Positions 37,181 through 44,585 of a stretch of 64,000 nt of DNA are shown here, in pieces. The notes under the pieces are model-generated. The model was given only the letters and a program-made list of their open reading frames with translations. It searched no databases and had not been told where the DNA came from. The stretch spans positions 806,001 to 870,000 of the forward strand of contig NZ_LXWK01000011.1 in assembly GCF_001669775.1 (NCBI RefSeq), written 5' to 3'. The stretch's first letter is position 1. The number at the start of each line of letters is the position of its first letter. A program made the translations under genes and the position numbers. The DNA is from Rheinheimera sp. SA_1 (GTDB lineage: Bacteria > Pseudomonadota > Gammaproteobacteria > Enterobacterales > Alteromonadaceae).

Positions 37181-37215
37181 GTAGGGCCGATAAGCAAAGC
37201 GCCATCGGCCACTAC
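37181..37215. repeat. REP-like palindrome, single copy
   Basis: GTAGGGCCGATAAGC-AAAGC-GCCATCGGCCACTAC is a 35-base imperfect palindrome. It shares the core GATAAGC-n-AGCGCCATC with the pair at 48105-48197. It lies between the sigma operon and the broken DUF393 gene. Confidence 0.7.
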
Positions 37216-37264
37216 CATTCTCTACGACAAAAAATTCTACTATGACCGCATCTGGTTGACTGAT

Positions 37265-37615
37265 CTACGACCTCTTCATTCTGGCCCGCGCCTTCAAAAA
37301 TCCACGGTAAGCAAGTTCCAGCAGCGAAGGTATTGGTGGCACGGCGCATACGTATCCCAAATACCGCCAGCCCGGCAACGCCCGCCACAAGCGTAAAAAC
37401 GCTCGTGCGCCCTGCCACACTTGACCATCCTGCCCCACCAAATGAAATCTGCTTAACGCGTAACAGCGGCTAATTCCATCCGGTAGGCTTTGTTGTTCAT
37501 TGCTGATGTCCAGCCAGGTAATCGACTCGCGCGCCGTTAAGCCGCGGTAATAAGCGATCTAGCGCCGACATAGCGGGCAACCGCCGTCATATAACACTTG
37601 CAGCTGTGGTTTCAT
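37265..37615 (-). pseudogene. DUF393 (DCC-family) thiol-oxidoreductase-like gene with an amber stop
   Basis: Translated from the ATG at 37613-37615, the frame gives MKPQLQVLYDGGCPLCRR, then TAG (37559-37561), then IAYYRGLTARESITWLDISN and on in the same frame for about 97 residues to a stop at 37265-37267. The opening YDGxCPLCRR and the following aromatic segment are those of the DUF393 family, where the broken position is usually Glu (GAG, one base from TAG). The rest looks intact (FHLVGQDGQVWQGARAFLRL), so the break seems recent or is a sequencing error. Confidence 0.8.
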
Positions 37616-37833
37616 TGGTTGCTCTGTTTATGGTTCAGATAAAGCGAATACGCCACAGCACTGATATTGGATGACTGCTGGTTTTGTTGCCCCCGCCAGC
37701 CATTTTTTAAAATGGCTGAAGAATGATCTGTCACAAAAGATCCCGAACAAAAAATCTTTAAGAAAAGTTAAGTTGCTGAACTTTCGATGGATTGATCGGT
37801 CTGGAAAACATCGATTATTTTTTAGCGCTGTAA

Positions 37834-38541
37834 ATGTCTGATAACTTAGTAAAAGCTTTGGGCTGGTCGGCACTGCTGCACCTCTTGGTGATTGCGGTGC
37901 TTTGGTACACACATCGGCCAGCAAAGGTCGTGGCACAGCCAAAGGCCATCGCAGCGTTTGTCTATCAACCCATTCCTGCACCGCCAACACCAGCGGTAGT
38001 CAAGCCTGCTGAAGTTGCGCCTGAAGAGCCGGTAAAGCCTAATCCCAAGCCAACCCCTGTCGTCGTCGAAGCTGAACCTGTGCCGGAAAAGCGAGTTTCT
38101 GTACAGCGAACGGTAGACAATCCTGCCAACAAAGCTATCGGCAACAACAGTCCAACGACCGAAGCCACCCACGTGACAAACCCTACGCAGGAACAACATG
38201 CCTCTATGAGCCTGGCCGAGCGCAGTCTGGCCATCGCCACCAGGCGAACAACGGACATTAGCAGCGCTGCTTTGCACGCCAGCCAACAACGACCAGAGCT
38301 GCGCGACCGCCCCGCCACCACCAGCAAGGTGCAGCTAACACCAGAGCATGCTGCCGACAACGTACTGATGGTGCTGAGTGACGGCAGCTTTATCGAAAAA
38401 GTCGGCGACTACTGCTATCACGCCAAACCGGGCGCTGATCTGCGTTCCGACATTTCCAGCATGAAACCTGTGCCTTGTGGCAAAGATAAAAACACTGCTA
38501 TGTACGAGCGGATTATGAGTAAAGTCGGCCAGGATCGCTGA
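37834..38541 (+). CDS. TonB-like single-pass protein with proline-rich periplasmic region
   Basis: This 235-residue protein has a short cytoplasmic start, one membrane helix (about 8-25), a Pro/Val/Glu-rich stretch (about 38-90) and a small C-terminal domain (about 165-235) with two Cys (DYCYHAKPG, VPCGKDK). The layout resembles TonB or a TonB-like energy transducer, but the TonB C-terminal YP motif is missing and no exbB/exbD is near. I do not recognise the C-terminal domain. It has its own promoter region after the DUF393 remnant. Confidence 0.7.
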   Translation: MSDNLVKALGWSALLHLLVIAVLWYTHRPAKVVAQPKAIAAFVYQPIPAPPTPAVVKPAEVAPEEPVKPNPKPTPVVVEAEPVPEKRVSVQRTVDNPANKAIGNNSPTTEATHVTNPTQEQHASMSLAERSLAIATRRTTDISSAALHASQQRPELRDRPATTSKVQLTPEHAADNVLMVLSDGSFIEKVGDYCYHAKPGADLRSDISSMKPVPCGKDKNTAMYERIMSKVGQDR

Positions 38542-38718
38542 TGCCAGCGCACTATATACGGCCATCATCGTGAACCGCTTTAATGCCGGACTGATAACTC
38601 AGCCTGCGTTATTCTGAACTACACTCTCAAAAGTTATATTGAATAAAATATACAATGTCACATAATTTAAACCTTGCCGATTTATTGTACTTACCTCCCA
38701 ATCACAAGAGTTTTAAGC

Positions 38719-40773
38719 ATGCGATTAAAATCTGTTATCCATCAACTAGTTCTGTACGTATCAGCACTACTGCTGTTATCTCAGGCGGTGGCCAGCGAGG
38801 CACAAGCTCAGCAGGCAGCCAGTTTCTCTGTCCCTAAAAGCGTTTTTTACCAACATGAAACCATCGAAGTCAGCTTTTCCGGTGGCTCAGGTTCTAACAC
38901 CGATTGGATTGGGATTTATCCCACCGGAATACAGCCGGGCGGACAATCTGCGACCGACTGGAAATATCTTAATAACACCAGAACGGCACCTGCAGCTGGT
39001 CACACTCAAAGCAGCGGCAAAGTCACTTTTACCGCCACCACATTGTCGCCAGGGCAATATAGCTTATGGTTTTTAAGCAACAACGGTTACGGCCAGTTAG
39101 CGCAGGCGGTGAATTTTGCCGTCTATAGCGCTGCCGATCAGCCAAAACTCACCGTCAAAAATTCCGCGCTTGGCATTGGCGAGCCTTTAGCGCTGGAATT
39201 TTATAACCCCAATCCTGCAAAAACTGACTGGGTGGGGGTTTATGCCAGAGGCGTGATCCCGGGCCCGGGTTCTGCGGCATGGGCATATTTAAATGGCACC
39301 AAAACGGCGACTTCCCCTGTTGCCAGTGGATCGTTGTCGATACCGCTGGCGCTGGCCGCCGGTCACTATGATGGATGGTTGTTGGCTGATGATGGTTATA
39401 CCGCCAAAGCCGGGCCTGTTGCTTTTAGCATTAAAGAAACCCGGCCGATTGCCTGGGTTAGCCCGCAATTCAGCCTTTATCAGGCGGTTTCCGGGCAGAA
39501 CTATCAGCTGAAACTGTCGGCATTCCTGCGTAAAAATTCCTCGGCTGCTACTTATCAACTGATGTCCGGTCCCGGCTGGTTAACCTTGTCGCCAGATGGC
39601 ATGTTGCAGGGGATGCCAGCGCTGACTGATGTCGGATCGCAACAACTGGTCGTGCGCGCTCTGGACCTGACGCAGCAAACTGTGGTCGATGCCACCATTA
39701 CACTGCCAGTGCTGACGCCGCTACAGCAGGAACAATCTGCCGTTAAAGTCATGACTTACAATGTCTGGCGTGCTTTTGGCCAGGTAAATCAGGGCTACCA
39801 GAAAGGCCTCGAATCCATCTTAACATCAGCAGCGGATATCATTGGTTTGCAGGAAGCGAATGTGGCTTTGGCCGCCAAACTCGCTGACGAATTGGGCTGG
39901 TATCATGCCGTTGGCACTTATCCCGGCATTCAAATTATCAGTCGTTTTCCGGTTGCCGAGACCACCAATATTGATTTTTCGCTGGTCACCAAAATCAAAC
40001 TGCCATACGCCAATAACTTATCTGTCTGGTTAGCCAACACCCATTTAGACCCCCACTATTACGGGCCTTATGCCGCCGAATTAGCCGGTGCCACGTCGCA
40101 GTCGGTGCTTATTGAAGAGCTCCGCTCGCAGCGTTTACCACAAATCAAGACCTTACTGCTTGGCCTGCAACCACTGCTGGCGCAGTCCGCTGAGACGCCG
40201 GTATTGCTGCTCGGCGATTTTAACGTGCCGTCGCATCTGGATTGGACCGCCGCCACTGCCGCCAAACGCAATGGCGTCGGCAAGGTGATCTGGCCAACCA
40301 GCGATGCCGTGGCTAAAGCCGGTTTTATCGATAGTTATCGTCAAATTCACCCGAACCCGCTGACCAAGCCAGGGGACACCTGGTCGCCAGTGTTTCAAGG
40401 CACCGAACCACAAGATCGCATCGACCGGATTTATTGGCAGGGCCGGGCTTTAAAACCAATCGCCGCCCGAACATTTACTACGGCAGTGGAAACGACCATT
40501 GGCCGCGAAGGCAGTTCGATCACGCCGGTGGCAAATAACACCTGGCCATCGGATCACGCCGCTGTAGTAACCGAAATGGCGCTGCGCTACCACCCCGCTG
40601 ATTTTGATAAAAACGATCAGATCGACAGCCGCGATGTCAGCTTATTCCGCCAGCAATTAACCTTGCCGGTATTACCACAAACCTTTGATTTTAATCACGA
40701 TGGCAGAGTCGACCAACTGGACATCCGCGCCATGATGACATTATGCCAACGAGCACGTTGTGCCAGCCTTTAA
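38719..40773 (+). CDS. Secreted endonuclease/exonuclease/phosphatase with C-terminal dockerin
   Basis: This 684-residue protein has a signal peptide (about 1-29), then two similar beta-sandwich domains (about 35-125 and 135-230, both with the pattern TDWIGIY/TDWVGVY and a closing YxxWLL), a putative Ig-like domain (about 240-330) and an EEP catalytic domain (about 340-615) with VMTYNVWR, IIGLQEAN, LLLGDFNVPS and WPSDHAAV. The last about 60 residues hold two calcium loops, DFDKNDQIDSRD and DFNHDGRVDQLD, which form a dockerin. The ATG at 38719 starts the signal peptide. A cohesin-like gene follows 19 bases later. Confidence 0.88.
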   Translation: MRLKSVIHQLVLYVSALLLLSQAVASEAQAQQAASFSVPKSVFYQHETIEVSFSGGSGSNTDWIGIYPTGIQPGGQSATDWKYLNNTRTAPAAGHTQSSGKVTFTATTLSPGQYSLWFLSNNGYGQLAQAVNFAVYSAADQPKLTVKNSALGIGEPLALEFYNPNPAKTDWVGVYARGVIPGPGSAAWAYLNGTKTATSPVASGSLSIPLALAAGHYDGWLLADDGYTAKAGPVAFSIKETRPIAWVSPQFSLYQAVSGQNYQLKLSAFLRKNSSAATYQLMSGPGWLTLSPDGMLQGMPALTDVGSQQLVVRALDLTQQTVVDATITLPVLTPLQQEQSAVKVMTYNVWRAFGQVNQGYQKGLESILTSAADIIGLQEANVALAAKLADELGWYHAVGTYPGIQIISRFPVAETTNIDFSLVTKIKLPYANNLSVWLANTHLDPHYYGPYAAELAGATSQSVLIEELRSQRLPQIKTLLLGLQPLLAQSAETPVLLLGDFNVPSHLDWTAATAAKRNGVGKVIWPTSDAVAKAGFIDSYRQIHPNPLTKPGDTWSPVFQGTEPQDRIDRIYWQGRALKPIAARTFTTAVETTIGREGSSITPVANNTWPSDHAAVVTEMALRYHPADFDKNDQIDSRDVSLFRQQLTLPVLPQTFDFNHDGRVDQLDIRAMMTLCQRARCASL

Positions 40774-40792
40774 CCTAAAGAGATTTGAATTG

Positions 40793-41404
40793 ATGAAAGT
40801 CATATTGTTAATGATGTGTTTTATATTTAGTTTTTTCAGTAGCTTAGCTCATTCCGCCTTGATGGTATTACAGCCGGAACGCAACAGTTATCAGGTGGGT
40901 GATACCATTCAGATCAATATGAAAATTACTGGCTTGGCCACTACAGTAGGAGCCTTCTGGACACAGCTTAAGTATCAGCCAGCAGCTTTGCAGTTAAAAA
41001 GCTGGCAGTTCGGAACCGGTTTGGACGATGGTGCCGGCAGCTTGCAGTTCGCTGAGCATGACGCAGTGAATGGCGTGCTCACGCTCGACGAATATGCGTT
41101 TCCGGCTGCTGATCCGGCAGCGCTTGCTGCAGCCCAACAACATGAAATGCAACAAGGCGGTTTGGTGCTGGCACGGTTAACTTTCAAGGCGCTGCAGGCA
41201 GGTCAATTGCAACTAGCGTTTAATCAACCATGGTTTGGCGTCGAAAGTTTTGCCGGGGATTTGATTAAAACCAATGTAGCGGATTTAACCCTGACCGTAA
41301 GTGCAGCGCAGGTGCCTGCCCCGGCGACTTTGGTACTGTTGCTGGGCGGGGTTATGTTGTTGAGTCAGCGACGGCGCAGCGCTGATTTTTCGGTCGGCGC
41401 ATAG
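40793..41404 (+). CDS. Cohesin-like PEP-CTERM surface protein
   Basis: This 203-residue protein has a signal peptide (about 1-21), a cohesin-type beta-sandwich (about 24-170, opening LMVLQPERNSYQVGDTIQI and containing FWTQLKYQPAALQL) and a C-terminal sorting tail: VPAPATLVLLLGGVMLL followed by SQRRR. The tail is a PEP-CTERM variant with PAP in place of PEP, expected to be processed by an exosortase. The ATG at 40793 begins the signal peptide. It lies directly behind the dockerin-bearing enzyme and may anchor it. Cohesin assignment is by pattern only. Confidence 0.78.
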   Translation: MKVILLMMCFIFSFFSSLAHSALMVLQPERNSYQVGDTIQINMKITGLATTVGAFWTQLKYQPAALQLKSWQFGTGLDDGAGSLQFAEHDAVNGVLTLDEYAFPAADPAALAAAQQHEMQQGGLVLARLTFKALQAGQLQLAFNQPWFGVESFAGDLIKTNVADLTLTVSAAQVPAPATLVLLLGGVMLLSQRRRSADFSVGA

Positions 41405-41427
41405 TCTATTTTTTTGTCTGGGGAACC

Positions 41428-41487
41428 AGCGGGCCTGTCCACCCTTTCCATACGATCTATACCCAAAGGCCACAGGACAGGCCCGCT
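41428..41487. terminator. Bidirectional terminator hairpin
   Basis: A perfect 13-base stem, AGCGGGCCTGTCC (41428-41440) and GGACAGGCCCGCT (41475-41487), has a 34-base loop and T-rich flanks on both outer sides. It separates the cohesin-like gene from the converging hydrolase gene. Confidence 0.75.
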
Positions 41488-41496
41488 ACTTTTTGA

Positions 41497-42420
41497 CTAC
41501 CGCTGCGACTCTACTAAAAACTCAATAATCTCAGGCTGATATTGTCGGGCGAGCCCACCATGGCCGCCGCCCGGAATTTTCAAATGCTGATATCGATACC
41601 GATATTGATGTTGCTGCAGTCGGTGCATCATCCGATCAGACATTTCACTGGACGGCCACAGTTCATCAGCGGTGCCTGACACAAACAAAACGTCGGCTTG
41701 CATTTGCTGTACTGGGATCAGTGCGCGCTGATAGGCCTGTTGATTTTGCATTGCGATTTCATAACCTCGCCGAAAATCCCCTTGCACCAACGGCAACGCC
41801 GAACGCCAGCTAAAGGGCACAAAAGGCATGGCTTGTCCCTGCCAGCTCCAGGACGAACTGGTGCTGTACCACTCCGGGCTGCCAAACACCACCTCACTGC
41901 CCACCACCGCAACCACAGTGCTGATTTGCGCTGACCGGCTGGCCAGTAGCAACGCCAACTCTGCCCCTTTTGACACGCCAAGTACTGACAGTTTTTCTGC
42001 GTCGACGACGGGGTTGCTGCGGGTGTTTTCTATAACATCTAACACGCCGCTCAGCTCAATCCGATCTAAACCGGATGGAATACCCGGCAACCCAAAATAA
42101 CCGACCACCAATAGCGCAAAACCGGCATCCAGATAACCTTGCCGAACTGCCGCCCGCCGATCGCCGGTCATGCCCATGCCACCTTCCGAACCACCCAATA
42201 TTACCAATAGTGGTGCCGGATTTGCCGCATTTGCTGTAGCCGGTAAATACAATTTACTTAGCACCTTGCCCTGATTGGATAAGGGCACAAAGGTGGTGAT
42301 TAGCAGCGGTAGCTGGCTGCCTAGCAACAACAGTATGAGTAATAACAGCGATAACTTGATGAGTTTGTTTGGTTTTGTAGAGTTGAATTTTTTAGATGAG
42401 TTGGGCAATTGAGCAAACAT
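41497..42420 (-). CDS. BAAT-type acyl hydrolase/thioesterase, membrane-anchored
   Basis: This 307-residue alpha/beta hydrolase has an N-terminal membrane helix or uncleaved signal (about 22-46). The core has LLVILGGSEGG, VVGYFGLPGIP, the nucleophile elbow VLGVSKGAELAL, the acid in VSGTADELWPS and the His in GGGHGG, the pattern of the C-terminal domain of bile-acid-CoA:amino-acid N-acyltransferases and acyl-CoA thioesterases. The N-terminal BAAT substrate domain is absent. With an N-terminal membrane segment it probably works on the periplasmic face. Substrate unknown. Confidence 0.82.
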   Translation of the reverse strand: MFAQLPNSSKKFNSTKPNKLIKLSLLLLILLLLGSQLPLLITTFVPLSNQGKVLSKLYLPATANAANPAPLLVILGGSEGGMGMTGDRRAAVRQGYLDAGFALLVVGYFGLPGIPSGLDRIELSGVLDVIENTRSNPVVDAEKLSVLGVSKGAELALLLASRSAQISTVVAVVGSEVVFGSPEWYSTSSSWSWQGQAMPFVPFSWRSALPLVQGDFRRGYEIAMQNQQAYQRALIPVQQMQADVLFVSGTADELWPSSEMSDRMMHRLQQHQYRYRYQHLKIPGGGHGGLARQYQPEIIEFLVESQR

Positions 42421-42718
42421 AAACTATTCCCTGGATGATTAAACCGGAGGCCTATTGTTTGCACGTGGCAACGACAAAGGTAGCGCAGCTTGTCATGGAT
42501 GTTAGCTGACAAATGTCAGATTCGGGATGGGTTGTTGAATTGGTCTGGTGGCGAAGATAGCTGCAGTACTAAGCAGGAGGCCGGGGCACAGCAACGCAGA
42601 CGTGCCGTGACATTTAGGCTTTGCTGCGGCAGCCACGCCGCAGACAGTCTGTTTATGCTGTAGCCCATCCTCTTGAGTACATCTGGATAAAGGGTATGTG
42701 AAATCTATTGCCTACGAT
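42421..42718. other. Intergenic region without a recognised gene
   Basis: About 300 bases between the hydrolase start and the stop of the first PEP-CTERM gene. No open frame of credible composition, RNA gene or strong hairpin was found. The promoter of the hydrolase gene should lie near 42421-42480. Confidence 0.5.
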
Positions 42719-43459
42719 TCAGTTTTGTTCTGACGCCAATTTACGATGACGACGCTGATACATCAAACCAATAAAGCCTAATCCTAATATGCTGAGCGAG
42801 CCTGGTAATGAGACTGGCATAGGCTGCACCGCCCGAACTAAAGCTATGCCTACATCTTCAAAGCCCCAATATGAAACGTGATTGTCAGCATCAAGATCAG
42901 CAATAACGCGATAGGCAAAATTTTCGTCCTCGCCAGCATAAAGCAACCCATTCATAACAAAAGCTTGATTGTACTGGAAGTCACCATCCGCATCATTGCC
43001 AAACAAGGCTGCGGTGCCCCGGTATACATATCCCGGGTAGTTACATTCCTTGGTGATAAAATAGCTGCACACGTGGCCATTATCTGAAATCGTCGACATC
43101 TGACCGAAAATCTGGAAAAAGCTCGTTGCGACATTCGTTGCGCTATTGACGGACACCTCCACGCTGAATTGCGATTCTGACTCCACGGCACTCCAATCGT
43201 TTTTGCCAAATTGAAAATCGTTAAACAATCCCGCCATTTGCGCATTGTTCGCTAAAGTCCAGCCATCTGCACTATAAGCCACGAGTGCTGACTCAATGCT
43301 CATTCCCTTGGTCACATCCCATTTCAACCATTCCAGCCCTTTTCCCGTCACAACAGTGCTGGACTCTTCGCGGGAGTATCCATTGTATTCAACAAGTGCG
43401 GCTTGCGTGGTCAGGCTCGCTAGAAGCAAACTTGCTGTGAATATAATTTTTTTAACCAT
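42719..43459 (-). CDS. PEP-CTERM-like exported protein, copy 1
   Basis: This 246-residue protein has a signal peptide (about 1-20, ending TQA-AL), a domain opening VEYNGYSREESSTVVTGKGL and continuing EWLKWDVTKGMSIESAL, and a C-terminal tail VSLPGSLSILGLGFIGLMYQ plus RRHRK. The tail is a PEP-CTERM variant (SLP instead of PEP). Four Cys cluster around residue 130-140. It is paralogous to the next gene over most of its length. The exported domain is found in many PEP-CTERM proteins; its function is unknown. Confidence 0.82.
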   Translation of the reverse strand: MVKKIIFTASLLLASLTTQAALVEYNGYSREESSTVVTGKGLEWLKWDVTKGMSIESALVAYSADGWTLANNAQMAGLFNDFQFGKNDWSAVESESQFSVEVSVNSATNVATSFFQIFGQMSTISDNGHVCSYFITKECNYPGYVYRGTAALFGNDADGDFQYNQAFVMNGLLYAGEDENFAYRVIADLDADNHVSYWGFEDVGIALVRAVQPMPVSLPGSLSILGLGFIGLMYQRRHRKLASEQN

Positions 43460-43608
43460 TTGATAGACATCCTCAACTACAGGTTTTTATATTGATGGAG
43501 CTTATGCAGCATCACTAGATGTGCGCCCGATCCGTGCTCAAAAAGCCACAAACACCTGAGGCAAAAACCTCCGGTGCTTGTGGGTTATTAGATGATTTAT
43601 GGCGGCGG

Positions 43609-44346
43609 TTAGGCTGCTTGACCACAAAGATTAGCGATTGCACCTTTACGGCGGCGATAGGCTAACCCAGCCAGACCTAAGGCGAAAATGCTGACGGAGC
43701 TTGGTAATGATACGGGAGTTGGTATTGTCTGCGCCGTGCGGACGAGTGCTATACCCACGACCATGCTATCGAATACCTCAGGCTGGTCCTCATATAAACC
43801 CAATGCTGCAAAACTTCCTTGCGTGCCCTTACTGCCATCATCATAGACAAACGTCGCATCATCTATAACCAAAGCGAGTTTCCGCCTTGCATCATGATCG
43901 GCATATATAGCGCCAGACCATACAGATGGGTCTGTATCTAAGAAGCACCAAGTACTTGAAGAATCGTTGCAAATATATTTTGGACCTTGAATCAACCCAA
44001 ACAACTCATGAAAATTGTTCTGTGAGTAATTTTCGCCAGCATTCCAAGACTCATCGACCAATTGGACATGCAAATATTTGGGATCCCAATCAGTCTTTCC
44101 AAACTCGAAGACATTAAATAATTGCACCATTTGGCTTGTATTCGCTAAAGACCAACCACTGTTCTCTTTCAGCGCTTGCTCGATACTCTTACCTTTGGTG
44201 ACATCCCACATCAACCACTCCAAACCGCCACCCGTAACGATATTCGAGGAACTATCGCGTGAATATCCTTTGTATTCGATAACAGCAGCTGGCGCAGACA
44301 CACTGGCTAACAGCAAACCAGCCAAGACGAAAAACTTACGTAACAT
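43609..44346 (-). CDS. PEP-CTERM-like exported protein, copy 2
   Basis: This 245-residue paralogue of the 42719-43459 protein has the same build: signal peptide (about 1-20), IEYKGYSRDSSSNIVTGGGL, EWLMWDVTKGKSIEQAL, GWSLANTSQMVQLFNVFEFG, and the tail VSLPSSVSIFALGLAGLAYR with RRK. The middle third differs most between the two. The gap between the genes is 149 bases, so they arose by tandem duplication but may be transcribed separately. Confidence 0.82.
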   Translation of the reverse strand: MLRKFFVLAGLLLASVSAPAAVIEYKGYSRDSSSNIVTGGGLEWLMWDVTKGKSIEQALKENSGWSLANTSQMVQLFNVFEFGKTDWDPKYLHVQLVDESWNAGENYSQNNFHELFGLIQGPKYICNDSSSTWCFLDTDPSVWSGAIYADHDARRKLALVIDDATFVYDDGSKGTQGSFAALGLYEDQPEVFDSMVVGIALVRTAQTIPTPVSLPSSVSIFALGLAGLAYRRRKGAIANLCGQAA

Positions 44347-44585
44347 TTCACATTCCTAAAGTTAGCAATTGTTGCATTCCGGCACTTAGCAAAAAATATA
44401 CCATGAAGATTTATTCTATAAGTATCAAAAGCCTTTATAAGAGACAAACATATAGACCCTGACACTTATGTAAAATAAGTGGACAGTATTTACGGCGTAA
44501 TTTTGAAGAGTTTCAATAAATTCAATTGCTTAAAATTCAACCAAAACCTCAAAAAGATCAGCACTATCACCCTATGTTGCAAAAT
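44347..44585. other. Intergenic region between converging-side genes
   Basis: This A/T-rich stretch holds the promoter side of the second PEP-CTERM gene and the 3' side of the regulator gene. A short imperfect palindrome, GACACTTATGTAAAATAAGTGGAC (about 44460-44483 in two arms), is present; I cannot assign it a role. Confidence 0.4.

Noticed and set aside
37212-37418. Alternative minus-strand frame of 68 codons inside the DUF393 remnant
   Set aside because: It is a different frame from the one that matches DUF393 on both sides of the amber codon.
37559-37561. Amber codon read as pyrrolysine or programmed readthrough
   Set aside because: No supporting signal is visible, and a Glu-to-stop change explains it more simply.
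44450-44490. GACCCTGACACTTATG and nearby palindrome as an insertion-sequence end
   Set aside because: No transposase, matching second end or target duplication is present in the window.
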